A DNA stretch of 34,080 nt from Pseudomonadota bacterium (GCA_029778105.1 JAKOQZ010000054.1:1-34080); one strand, 5' to 3'. Counted from the stretch's first letter, positions 9,376 through 18,063 are shown. Numbers and translations: made by a program. Notes: generated by a model not told the origin, from the sequence alone.

Positions 9376-10367
9376 GCTCAGCCGCCGCGCCTGCGCATTT
9401 CCTCAGCACCGATGCCTTCGTCACCGCCGCGCAGTTCAGCGGCGGCCTGGCGGCGCTGGCGCTCGGCGACGGTTCGGTGCGGCTCGTCGCCGCCGACGGC
9501 GCGGAGATATCCGTCGCCGCGCATGACGGCTCGGCGATGGCGCTCGCCGCCACTGCCGACGGCTTCGTCTCGACCGGCGATGACGGCCGCGTCGTCGCCA
9601 TCGCCGCAAACGGCGACACGCGCGAGCTGTTCCGCGCCAAGGGCAAGTGGATCGAGCATGTCGCCTTCAGCGCCGCCTCCGGCGCGCTCGCCTTCGCGGG
9701 CGGCAAGGAGGCCTTCGTCATCCTGAAGCCGGGCGCGGAGCCCCGCCGCCTCGCCCACACGTCCAGCGTGATGGGCCTCGCCTTCGACCCCAAGGGCAAG
9801 CGCCTCGTCACCGCGCATTATAACGGCGTCAGCCTGTGGTGGCCCGGCGCGGAGGCCCCCAGCGCGACCTTCTTGGAATGGAAGGGCTCGCATACCGGCG
9901 TGGTGTGGCACCCGGGCGGCGATTTCATCGTCACCTCCATGCAGGAGAACGCGCTGCACGGCTGGCGCCTCTCCGACAAACAGCACATGCGCATGGCCGG
10001 CTATCCCGCCAAGCCGAAAAGTCTCGCCTTCTTCGCCAAGGGCAAATGGCTCGCAACCTCCGGCGCAGAGTCCGTCGTCTGCTGGCCCTTCGACGGCAAG
10101 GGCCCGATGGGCAAGAGCGCCCGCGAAGTCGGGCCGACGGGCTCGATCTGCACCGTGCTGGCGCCCCACCCCTCGCGCGACCTGATCGCCTCCGGCCACG
10201 CCGACGGCTCGATCTGGATCACGAGGTTCGAAACCGACCAGACAGCCAATGTCCGCGCCCCTGCGGGCGAAGCCGTCAGCGCCCTCGCCTGGCGCGACGA
10301 CGGCCACCGCCTCGCCTTCGGCTGCGAAGACGGCGCGGCAGGTGTGCTGAACTTTGAGCCGGCTTGA
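9372..10367 (+). CDS. WD40-repeat beta-propeller protein (cytoplasmic)
   Basis: Repeated blades e.g. VMGLAFDPKGKRLVTAHYNGVSLWWP, TGVVWHPGGDFIVTSMQENALHGWRL, VSALAWRDDGHRLAFGCEDGAAGVL; ATG at 9372 overlaps upstream stop (ATGA); no signal peptide. Track ORF start (9294) is upstream of the likely start. Confidence 0.88.
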   Translation: MSSAAAPAHFLSTDAFVTAAQFSGGLAALALGDGSVRLVAADGAEISVAAHDGSAMALAATADGFVSTGDDGRVVAIAANGDTRELFRAKGKWIEHVAFSAASGALAFAGGKEAFVILKPGAEPRRLAHTSSVMGLAFDPKGKRLVTAHYNGVSLWWPGAEAPSATFLEWKGSHTGVVWHPGGDFIVTSMQENALHGWRLSDKQHMRMAGYPAKPKSLAFFAKGKWLATSGAESVVCWPFDGKGPMGKSAREVGPTGSICTVLAPHPSRDLIASGHADGSIWITRFETDQTANVRAPAGEAVSALAWRDDGHRLAFGCEDGAAGVLNFEPA

Positions 10368-10387
10368 AACTGATCCGTTAGTTTCAA
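10364..10387. repeat. Hairpin at the end of the zinc/WD40 operon, possible terminator
   Basis: TTGAAACT-GATCCGTT-AGTTTCAA, perfect 8-bp arms, contains the WD40 stop codon; no strong T-tract. Confidence 0.5.
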
Positions 10388-10416
10388 CTTAACTGCGGCT
10401 TATCCATGCTAGTTGG

Positions 10417-10914
10417 ATGCGCCTCACATGGAAAAGACGAAACTTCGCTTTGCGGGTGGTGCTCTACTTCCTGACCATCACAGTCTTCTGTGCTTTGGTG
10501 CAACAGATCACAGGTCTTGGAATACGAGGTATTCGAGGGAAAGCCGTACTCGCAGTCGTCGCGTTAATCACGCTTTTCGCCCTGTGGTCAATACGTCGTA
10601 AGGCGCGCGCCGGGCTTCTGCGGGTCGGAGGGTTGTATCTCCGGTTTGCGATTGTGGTTGTCATCGGCGCGCTTGCGACGAGCGTTCTATTCTGGACTCT
10701 GTATGCGACCGTTTGGGCTGGTGAGTTCGACCCCAGAGCCATCTTCTGGGGCTTCGTCGCCGCCACCAAGTCAGCAGCAGTCGTCATCCCAGCAGCACTC
10801 GTGTTGTCTCTGGTTCTGGCTACGCTCACCCGGACGATCCTACTGACGTGGGCTATGCTTGATCCTGATCCGTCGACATCGAAGGTGTCGCCCCCGGCCC
10901 CGCCCGAACCGTAA
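10417..10914 (+). CDS. Hypothetical multi-TM membrane protein in AT-richer segment
   Basis: 165-aa ORF with about four hydrophobic segments (VVLYFLTITVFCALV, AVLAVVALITLFALW, FAIVVVIGALATSVLFWTLYATVWA, VVIPAALVLSLVLATL); C-terminus overlaps the convergent HxlR gene. Confidence 0.65.
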   Translation: MRLTWKRRNFALRVVLYFLTITVFCALVQQITGLGIRGIRGKAVLAVVALITLFALWSIRRKARAGLLRVGGLYLRFAIVVVIGALATSVLFWTLYATVWAGEFDPRAIFWGFVAATKSAAVVIPAALVLSLVLATLTRTILLTWAMLDPDPSTSKVSPPAPPEP

Positions 10915-11335
10915 CCGCGCGCGCGCTCAGCGGTGCGGCGCAGTGCGAGCACACCATCACCGGATCGAAATCATGCCCGCACGTCTTGTGCGTATGCAGC
11001 AGCGGACGGCCCTTGCGCGTGACGCGGTGGGTATCGCCCCAATGCACGATCGCCATGATGACGGGATGCAGCGCGCGCCCAGCCGCGGTCAGGCGGTCCT
11101 CGTAACGCAGCGGCCTCTCCTCATCCGCGCACTTCGCCAGGATGCCCTCGGCCACCAGCTTTTTCAGCCGGTCGGCAAGGATCGGTCGCGTCACGCCGAT
11201 CCGCGTCTGGAAATCGTCGAACCGGCGTACGCCCAGGAAACAGTCGCGCAGGATCAGCAGCGTCCAGCGGGCGCCGATCACGCTCACCGTCCGCGCCACC
11301 GAACACGCTTCGCCTCCGATCTCGTCCCACCGCAT
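10853..11335 (-). CDS. HxlR-family winged-helix transcriptional regulator with C-terminal Cys/His cluster
   Basis: CSVARTVSVIGARWTLLILRDCFLGVRRFDDFQTRIGVTRPILADRLKKLVAEGIL HxlR domain; TCGHDFDPVMVCSHCAAPL zinc-ribbon-like tail. Confidence 0.93.
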   Translation of the reverse strand: MRWDEIGGEACSVARTVSVIGARWTLLILRDCFLGVRRFDDFQTRIGVTRPILADRLKKLVAEGILAKCADEERPLRYEDRLTAAGRALHPVIMAIVHWGDTHRVTRKGRPLLHTHKTCGHDFDPVMVCSHCAAPLSARAVTVRAGPGATPSMSTDQDQA

Positions 11336-11356
11336 CCGCGCGTCCTCTTGTCAGCC

Positions 11357-11406
11357 CCCACACCCTATGTCAGTTTTGTTTTAGAACTCAATAAGAGCGG
11401 TGTGGG
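11357..11406. promoter_or_regulatory. Divergent HxlR/SDR promoter region with inverted repeat CCCACACC...GGTGTGGG
   Basis: 8-bp perfect arms at 11357-11364 and 11399-11406 enclosing the AT-rich segment AGTTTTGTTTTAGAACT (11372-11388), itself partly symmetric. Confidence 0.4.
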
Positions 11407-11409
11407 AGT

Positions 11410-12153
11410 ATGAAAGCCAGGAACGCCACCGTCGCCGTCGTCGGCGCAGGCGATTACATCGGCGCCGCCATCGCCAAGCGCTTCGCGTCCGAGGGCTATC
11501 TCGTGGTCGCCGGACGGCGGAACGGCGACAAGCTCCAGCCCCTGAAAGCTGAAATCGAATCCGCCGGGGGCCGTCTTGAGGCCCGCACGCTGGATGCCCG
11601 CAGCGAAGAAGCGATCACCGCATTCCTGAACGACGCCGAAGCCCTCGCGCCCCTCGATGCCGTCATCTTCAACGTCGGCGCGAATGTCCGCTTTCCGCTG
11701 CTGGAGACGACCGAGCGCGTCTATCGCAAAGTGTGGGAAATGGCGGCCTATGCCGGCTTCCTCACCGGGCGCGAGGCCGCCCGCCTGATGCTGCCGCGTG
11801 GGCGTGGCTCTCTCTTCTTCACCGGCGCCACCGCCTCGATGCGCGGCGCCAGCGGCTATGCCGCCTTCGCCGCCGCCAAGTTCGCCCTGCGCGGCACGGC
11901 GCAGGCCATGGCGCGCGAGCTGGGCCCCAAGGGCATCCATGTCGCCCATCTCGTCATCGATGCCGGCGTCGACACCGCCTTCGTGCGCGGCCGCATCGCC
12001 GATGCGCGCGGTCAGGAAGCCGCCGACAATCTACCGAAGGATGTTCTCATGGAGCCAACCTCCATCGCGGAGGCCTACTGGCAATTGCATGTCCAGACGC
12101 GCGACGGCTGGACGCACGAACTCGATCTGCGCCCCTACGGCGAAACCTGGTGA
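11410..12153 (+). CDS. SDR-family NAD(P)-dependent oxidoreductase
   Basis: TVAVVGAGDYIGAAIAKRFASEGYLVVAGRR Rossmann start, NVGANVRF, SGYAAFAAAKFALRGTAQAMARELGPKGIHVAHL. Confidence 0.93.
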   Translation: MKARNATVAVVGAGDYIGAAIAKRFASEGYLVVAGRRNGDKLQPLKAEIESAGGRLEARTLDARSEEAITAFLNDAEALAPLDAVIFNVGANVRFPLLETTERVYRKVWEMAAYAGFLTGREAARLMLPRGRGSLFFTGATASMRGASGYAAFAAAKFALRGTAQAMARELGPKGIHVAHLVIDAGVDTAFVRGRIADARGQEAADNLPKDVLMEPTSIAEAYWQLHVQTRDGWTHELDLRPYGETW

Positions 12154-12158
12154 TCCGC

Positions 12159-12806
12159 ATGACCCTCGATCTGCAGTTCCACTTCGATTTCGGCAGCCCC
12201 AACGCCTATTTCGTCCACCGCGTCATCCCGGATATCGAGATGCGCACCGGCGCGCATTTCGCCTATGTGCCGGTGTTGCTGGGCGGCATCTTCAAGGCGA
12301 CGGGAAACCAGGCCCCGATGATCGCCTTCGCCGGCATCCGCAACAAGCTCGACTATCAGTCGCTGGAAATCCGCCGCTTCATCCAGCGCTATGGCACCGA
12401 TGCCTTCCGCATGAATACGCATTTCCCCGTCAACACGCTGCAGATCATGCGCGCCGCCGTCGCCGCCGAAGAGGAAGGCGTCCTGCCGCACTATGTCGAA
12501 ACCGTCTTCCAGGCGATGTGGGAGAAGTCGCTGAAGATGGACGATCCCGCCGTCATCGCCGCGACGTTGAACGAGGCCGGCCTCGACGCCGAAAAGCTCA
12601 TCGCGCTCAGCCAGACGCCCGAGATCAAGGCGAAACTCGCCGCCAACACCGAAGCGACCGTCGCGCGCGGCACATTCGGCATCCCCACGATTTTCGTGAA
12701 CGACGAGATCTATTTCGGCAAGGATACGGTGCGCGACGTGGAGGAAGAGATCGTGCGCGTGCAGCAGGCCGAGGCCGAACGCGCCCCGGTGCGCGAGTTT
12801 CCCTAA
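12159..12806 (+). CDS. DsbA-family / 2-hydroxychromene-2-carboxylate isomerase-like (kappa-GST fold) protein
   Basis: LQFHFDFGSPNAYFVHRVIPDIEMRTGAHFAYVPVLLGGIFKATGNQAP ... RGTFGIPTIFVNDEIYFGKD; typical HCCA isomerase motifs. Alternative GTG start at 12150. Confidence 0.88.
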   Translation: MTLDLQFHFDFGSPNAYFVHRVIPDIEMRTGAHFAYVPVLLGGIFKATGNQAPMIAFAGIRNKLDYQSLEIRRFIQRYGTDAFRMNTHFPVNTLQIMRAAVAAEEEGVLPHYVETVFQAMWEKSLKMDDPAVIAATLNEAGLDAEKLIALSQTPEIKAKLAANTEATVARGTFGIPTIFVNDEIYFGKDTVRDVEEEIVRVQQAEAERAPVREFP

Positions 12807-13309
12807 CGCCCGCCTTCGCGGATTCCCCGCGCCCGCATCAGATCGCCGAGACGCTGCCCGTTCAGGCGGCAGGTCGCGATGATGCGGTCATACGACCGGC
12901 ATTGCCCCGCCCGCCGCGCCCCTTCGCACGGGGTGCAATCCACCGTTTCGCCATAGGCGATCGCGCGCAGCGCGTCCTTCGCTTCGGGCCCGCCCTCCTG
13001 GTTCCATTCCGGCGCGTTGAAATCGCCGAGCCGGATTTCCTCGCCGCTCCGCAGGATCAGCCCGTCACCGTCGACGACGCTGGCGACCCGGGCGGTGATG
13101 ACGGGCGGAAATTCCGCCCCGGCGGAGCGCGTGGCGGACTGCGATGCGGGCGCTGCGGCCTCAAGATCGCGGGCCACGCGCGGCAGGGTCTGCCACACCA
13201 GCGCGAGAAACCCGATGCCGAGCAGCAGCAAGATCGGCCGCCACGGACTGGAGCGGCGCCGGGCGAATATCGCCGATCGTCGGACAAAACGGGTGCGCGG
13301 CATGGCCAT
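12803..13309 (-). CDS. Membrane-anchored thermonuclease (SNase-like) family protein
   Basis: TM segment RPILLLLGIGFLALVWQTL then VASVVDGDGLILRSGEEIRLGDFNAPEWNQEGGPEAKDAL...YDRIIATCRLNGQRLGDLMRARG, SNase-like. Confidence 0.8.
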   Translation of the reverse strand: MAMPRTRFVRRSAIFARRRSSPWRPILLLLGIGFLALVWQTLPRVARDLEAAAPASQSATRSAGAEFPPVITARVASVVDGDGLILRSGEEIRLGDFNAPEWNQEGGPEAKDALRAIAYGETVDCTPCEGARRAGQCRSYDRIIATCRLNGQRLGDLMRARGIREGGR

Positions 13310-13400
13310 GCCGCCAGCCTGACCCGGAGGGGTAAACGAAAACCTGCCGGCCGGCGCGGAACCTAGGCCGTCGCGCGCGCCGCCGGGAGCGCGGCGGGCT

Positions 13401-13892
13401 TTAGAGCCCGCCTTCCTTCAGCACGCCGCTCAGCGTCAGCGATTCCGCCTTGCCGGGCCAGAAAACGAAATCCGAGACGCGCCAGCCGTCGGCCGTCTTG
13501 ACCATCAGCACGTCGGTTTCCGAAGCCTGACCCATATTCGACGTGCCGACCCGCACCGTCGCGGCCTCCGGCTTGCTGTCGGTCACCTTCACCGACAACA
13601 GCTTGAGATCCTTGTAGTCCTGGCCGTCGACCAGAAAGTCCCAGTCGATCACCGGCTCTTCGCTGCTCTCTGCCTTTTTCAGCCGCGCGGCGAGTTCGGG
13701 CGTCGCATATTTGCCGGCGTGGGTCAGCACGTCGGGCATGTCGTCCATGGCGCCGGTCGCGTCGGCCTTGTTCAGGGCGTCGAAATAGGTCTGGTACATC
13801 TCGGTGACGACCGCGTCGGGCCCGCGTGTATCGGCCGCGAAGGCCACGCCCATCAGGCCGATAAAAGCCAGAAATCCTGCAAGAAACCGCAC
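13401..13892 (-). CDS. Exported protein, DUF3828-like
   Basis: Signal peptide MRFLAGFLAFIGLMGVAFAA; YFDALNKAD...VIDWDFLVDGQDYKDLKLLSVKVTD...VLMVKTADGWRVSDFVF. Confidence 0.7.
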   Translation of the reverse strand: MRFLAGFLAFIGLMGVAFAADTRGPDAVVTEMYQTYFDALNKADATGAMDDMPDVLTHAGKYATPELAARLKKAESSEEPVIDWDFLVDGQDYKDLKLLSVKVTDSKPEAATVRVGTSNMGQASETDVLMVKTADGWRVSDFVFWPGKAESLTLSGVLKEGGL

Positions 13893-14025
13893 GGGACACT
13901 CTCCTCAGATTGCGCCGGCACCATGATCCCGGAACGCGGCCAAGACAATCGCCGCCCCTACGGAAAGCGCAAGAACTTGTTCCGTGCCACGCCTTCGGGT
14001 GAGTATGGCCCAGGGGGAAACGCAC

Positions 14026-14637
14026 ATGATGAAACTTTATCACTGCGTCGGCGCGCGCTCGCTGCGGGCCGTCTGGATGCTGGAGGAAATGGGGCTCGAC
14101 TACGAACTGGTCGTCCTGCCCTTTCCGCCCCGGGTCTTCATGAAGGAGTATCTGGCGGTCAATCCGCTGGGCACCATCCCCTATCTGATCGACGGCGAAA
14201 CGCGGATGACGGAATCGTCGGGCATCTGCCACTATCTCGGCACGAGCTATGGCGACGGCGCACTGGTGGTGAAGCCGGGCGAGGCCGATTACGGCGCCTA
14301 TCTCAACTGGCTCTTCTATTCCGACGCCACCGCCACCTTCCCGCAGACGCTGGTGCTGCGCTACACCCAGCTCGAACCGGAAGAGCGCCGCCAGCCGCAG
14401 GTCGCCGAAGACTACGGCAAGTGGTTCAAGGGCCGCCTCAAGCTCATCGACGCGCAGCTGGAAAAGACCGACTACCTCGCCGCAGGCCGCTTCACCGCCG
14501 CCGACATCGCCGTCGGCTACGCGCTCTATCTCGCCAAACGCCTGGGGCTCGACGATGAGCTGAAGCCCCAGACCCGTGCCTGGTACGACCGCATCACCGC
14601 GCGCGACGCCTTCAGGCGCGCCGACGCGCGGCGTTAG
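14026..14637 (+). CDS. Glutathione S-transferase family protein
   Basis: MMKLYHCVGARSLRAVWMLEEMGLDYELVVLPF...NPLGTIPYLIDGETRMTESSGICHYL; thioredoxin-fold GST N-domain. Confidence 0.93.
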   Translation: MMKLYHCVGARSLRAVWMLEEMGLDYELVVLPFPPRVFMKEYLAVNPLGTIPYLIDGETRMTESSGICHYLGTSYGDGALVVKPGEADYGAYLNWLFYSDATATFPQTLVLRYTQLEPEERRQPQVAEDYGKWFKGRLKLIDAQLEKTDYLAAGRFTAADIAVGYALYLAKRLGLDDELKPQTRAWYDRITARDAFRRADARR

Positions 14638-14640
14638 CGC

Positions 14641-15387
14641 TTACGAAGCAGGCTTCTTGAACTTGTAGACGAACTGGTCCGTGTGCCCGCGGACCTTCTC
14701 GTCGAACACGTTCAGCGTGTGGTCGTCGGCGGGGTTGGCCAGCGCCACGCTTTCGCTGTCGAACACGAACCCGGCCGCCTCGACCTCGCGCTTCACGATC
14801 GCCGGATCGATGCGATGCAGCGACTCCGCCACATCGACGGGCGCCCCTTCGGCCGCGCGATGATCCACGACGATGTAGTAGCCGCCGGGCTTCAGCATAT
14901 CGAAGACCTGCTTGTTGAACGCCAGCGTATCGACGTCGCCGAAGCCCTTGGTGTGCAGGTCGTGATAGTTCTGCGAGGTCCACACGATATCGGCGTCGCG
15001 GATCGACGTCGTCGCCAGCATCGGCTCGATGACGGCCAGCACGTTGCGATGCTGGATCGCGATCGCTTCGGCGTTCTTGCCCAGATCGTACTTGTCCTTC
15101 AGCTCGGCCGGCACCCAGGCATAGACCTTGCCCTCATCGCCCACGACATCCGCGAACAGACGCGTGAAGTAACCGCCGCCCGGCACCCAGTCGACCACCG
15201 CCATGCCAGGCTTCACATCGGCGAAGGCGAGCAGGACGGCGGGCTTACGGGCAGCGTCGCGCGCGACATCGTCGGGCGGCCGCGTCGTGTCGGCAATGGC
15301 GGCGGCGACCGGATCGGCCGGCGCTTGTGCGAACACGGGTGCGGCCAGGACGCTGGCGGCGACCAGGGCGGCGGCAAGGCGTTTCAT
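14641..15387 (-). CDS. Exported class I SAM-dependent methyltransferase-like protein
   Basis: Signal peptide MKRLAAALVAASVLAAPVFAQ; FADVKPGMAVVDWVPGGGYFTRLFADVVG (SAM motif I-like), LKPGGYYIVVDH. Start moved from 15468 to 15387. Confidence 0.85.
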   Translation of the reverse strand: MKRLAAALVAASVLAAPVFAQAPADPVAAAIADTTRPPDDVARDAARKPAVLLAFADVKPGMAVVDWVPGGGYFTRLFADVVGDEGKVYAWVPAELKDKYDLGKNAEAIAIQHRNVLAVIEPMLATTSIRDADIVWTSQNYHDLHTKGFGDVDTLAFNKQVFDMLKPGGYYIVVDHRAAEGAPVDVAESLHRIDPAIVKREVEAAGFVFDSESVALANPADDHTLNVFDEKVRGHTDQFVYKFKKPAS

Positions 15388-15397
15388 GGCGTCTCTC

Positions 15398-16648
15398 CTA
15401 TTCGGCGGCGTTCTGGGCGCCGGACACCTGCGCCTTGGCGACGCTGGCCCGGACCACGGGAATCTCATGATCCTCTAGCGGCTTCATCCACGGCTTGCGC
15501 TTCAAGGCTGCGTGAATGAACGGCTCAAGCTCCGCCGCCTTCTTTGCGTCGCGCTCGGCGCGGCCGGCCTTGAACTGCGGCATCACCTCGGCGGCGAACA
15601 GTTCCAGCGACTGGCAGATATGCTCATGTTTGTTGCGGCCCGCTTGCTGCATGAAGATCACCTGATCGACGCCCGCCGCCTCGAACGCGCTCAGATGCGC
15701 CTTCATGTCGTCCGGCGTGCCGATGCCGCTGGCATTGCGCTCGGCATGGGCGAGTGCGTCGATGATCTCCTGCGTGCGCGTCCCCCGCTTCGCCAGGTAC
15801 TCGCCCCACAGATTGGTGCGGCCCGGCACCGTGTCGTGCGCCACCAGCGCATTCAGCGCATAGCCGAAGAACTCGAACCCCTCATGCCCGCGCCGCACCG
15901 CTTCCGCGCGGTCGTGATGCAGCGAGAAGTTCGACACCATCGCGATATTGGCGTTCACGCTGTGCCCCAGCGGCACGCACTCTTCGCTCTTGATGATGCC
16001 GTAATAGATGTCGGCCCACGCCTTGGCCTCGTCCGGGTTGACGAACGAGAAGGCCAGCGCGCCCAGCCCGTTCCTCGCCGCCACCTTGATCGTGTCGCGA
16101 TTGGTGCAGGCCATCCACATCGGCGGATGGGGCGTCTGCACCGGCTTGGGCACGACATTGCGGCAGGGCATCGAGAAATATTTGCCTTCGAAGCCGGGAT
16201 AGGGGTCCAGCACCAGCATGTTGGCGATCTGCTCGCCGGCCTCCAGCGCCATGGCGCGCTTTTCCCGGGCCGGAATGGCGAAGCCGCCCAGCTCCAGCCG
16301 CGTCGCGCCCTCGCCGATGCCGAAATCGACCCGCCCCCGGCTGATGATGTCCAGCGTCGCGATGCCTTCCGCGGTGCGCGCCGGATGATTGTAGTTGGGG
16401 ATCACCTGCCGGATGCCGTGGCCGAGGCGGATGGTTTTCGTCCGCGAGGCGGCGGCGGCGAGAAACACCTCCGGCGCGGACGAGTGCGAATACTCATCGA
16501 GGAAATGGTGCTCCACCTCCCACGCATGGTCGAACCCTAGCCTGTCGGCCAGCTCCACCTGATCCAGCGCCTCATGGAAGAGGCGCGCCTCATCGCCCGG
16601 AAGCCAGGGTTTGGGCAGCTGAAGCTCGTAGAAGACGCCGAAGCGCAT
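15398..16648 (-). CDS. LLM-class flavin-dependent oxidoreductase (bacterial luciferase-like)
   Basis: LADRLGFDHAWEVEHHFLDEYSHSSAPEVFLAAAASRTKTIRLGHGI; typical LLM monooxygenase. Confidence 0.93.
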   Translation of the reverse strand: MRFGVFYELQLPKPWLPGDEARLFHEALDQVELADRLGFDHAWEVEHHFLDEYSHSSAPEVFLAAAASRTKTIRLGHGIRQVIPNYNHPARTAEGIATLDIISRGRVDFGIGEGATRLELGGFAIPAREKRAMALEAGEQIANMLVLDPYPGFEGKYFSMPCRNVVPKPVQTPHPPMWMACTNRDTIKVAARNGLGALAFSFVNPDEAKAWADIYYGIIKSEECVPLGHSVNANIAMVSNFSLHHDRAEAVRRGHEGFEFFGYALNALVAHDTVPGRTNLWGEYLAKRGTRTQEIIDALAHAERNASGIGTPDDMKAHLSAFEAAGVDQVIFMQQAGRNKHEHICQSLELFAAEVMPQFKAGRAERDAKKAAELEPFIHAALKRKPWMKPLEDHEIPVVRASVAKAQVSGAQNAAE

Positions 16649-16699
16649 GGGATTTCCTCACCTGTCTTATGTCGTTGCGCACAGCCTATACGCCCCGGC

Positions 16700-16735
16700 C
16701 CAAAAGAAAACGGCGGCCGGTGAGGGCCGCCGTTT
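16700..16735 (-). terminator. Rho-independent terminator of the thiolase gene
   Basis: AAACGGCGGCC (16708-16718) / GGCCGCCGTTT (16725-16735), followed on the minus strand by TTTTCTTTTG. Confidence 0.85.
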
Positions 16736-16756
16736 CCTGTTGCGGGTGCAAAGCGC

Positions 16757-17935
16757 CTAGTTCAGCGCTTCCACGATCGTCACGTTGGCCAGGCCGCCGC
16801 CTTCGCACATGGTCTGCAGACCATAGCGCTTGCCGCGCTTCCTCAGCGCATTGATCAGCGTCGACATCAGCTTGGTGCCCGAGCCGCCCAGCGGATGGCC
16901 GAGCGCGATGGCGCCGCCATTGACGTTCAGCCTTTCAGGGTCCGCGCCCGTCGCCTGCAGCCAGGCGAGCGGAACGGAGGCGAAAGCCTCGTTCACCTCA
17001 TAGAGGTCGATGTCGCCGATCTTCATGCCGGCGCGATCGAGCGCGCGCAGCGTCGCCGGGATCGGGGCCTCCAGCATGATCACAGGATCGGCGCCGATCA
17101 CGGTCATGTGGTGGACGCGGGCCAGCGGCTTCACGCCCAGCGCCTTCAGGCCCTTCTCGTTCACCACCATCACGCCCGACGCGCCGTCGGTGATCTGGCT
17201 CGACGTGGCGGCCGTCAGACGGCCATCTTCGGCGTTGATCAGCTTCACGCCTTTCATCGCCTCAAGGCTGGCGTTGAAGCGGATGCCTTCGTCCACCGTG
17301 TGCATCGCCTTGTTGCCGTCGGCGTCGGTGATCTCCACCGGCACGATCTCGCCGTCGAACGCGCCGCTTTCGGTCGCTTCGCGCGCCTTGCGGTGGCTGT
17401 GATAGCCGAACTCGTCCAGCACGTCCTTCGACAGGCCATAGTTCTTGGCGATCATCTCCGCGCCGTCGAACTGGCTGAAATTGATGCCGGGATAGCGCGC
17501 TTCCATGTTCGGGCTCTTGTAGAAGCCGAAGCCGTTCTTGGCGGGCAGCGCCGCCGCGAGCCCCATCGGCACGCGCGTCATGCTTTCAACGCCCGAGGCG
17601 ATCACCACGTCCATCGCGCCCGACATCACGGCCTGCGCCGCGAAATGCAGCGCCTGCTGCGACGAGCCGCACTGGCGGTCGACGCTGGTCGCCGGCACGC
17701 TTTCCGGCAGCTTGGAGGCGAGCACCGCGTTGCGCGCGACGTTCACCGCCTGCTCGCCGGCCTGCCCGACGCAGCCCATGATCACGTCGTCGATCAGCGC
17801 CGGATCGACGCCCGTGCGGTCGACCAGGGCGTTCAGCACCGCAGCGCCCAGATCGACCGGGTGCCAGTCTTTCAGACGGCCGCCCTTGCGGCCGCCGGCC
17901 GTGCGCGCGATGGCGACGATATAGGCTTCACTCAT
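16757..17935 (-). CDS. Acetyl-CoA C-acetyltransferase (thiolase)
   Basis: VDRQCGSSQQALHFAAQAVMSGAMDVVIASGVESMTRVPMG; NVNGGAIALGHPLGGSGTKLMSTLI; TMCEGGGLANVTIVE. Confidence 0.96.
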   Translation of the reverse strand: MSEAYIVAIARTAGGRKGGRLKDWHPVDLGAAVLNALVDRTGVDPALIDDVIMGCVGQAGEQAVNVARNAVLASKLPESVPATSVDRQCGSSQQALHFAAQAVMSGAMDVVIASGVESMTRVPMGLAAALPAKNGFGFYKSPNMEARYPGINFSQFDGAEMIAKNYGLSKDVLDEFGYHSHRKAREATESGAFDGEIVPVEITDADGNKAMHTVDEGIRFNASLEAMKGVKLINAEDGRLTAATSSQITDGASGVMVVNEKGLKALGVKPLARVHHMTVIGADPVIMLEAPIPATLRALDRAGMKIGDIDLYEVNEAFASVPLAWLQATGADPERLNVNGGAIALGHPLGGSGTKLMSTLINALRKRGKRYGLQTMCEGGGLANVTIVEALN

Positions 17936-18063
17936 GGTTGCTCTCCTCAGGTTTTTGAACCGGCTTTAGAGATCCGCACCCTAAATAGTGCAGATACACG
18001 CAAATAACCAGGATCGCGCACCATAAGCGGCTGACGCAACGTCAGCGCAAGCTGCCCACTCCG

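Noticed and set aside
18030-18046. Hairpin GCTGACG-CAA-CGTCAGC downstream of the lipoprotein gene
   Set aside because: Perfect 7-bp stem but no T-tract; terminator status unclear.
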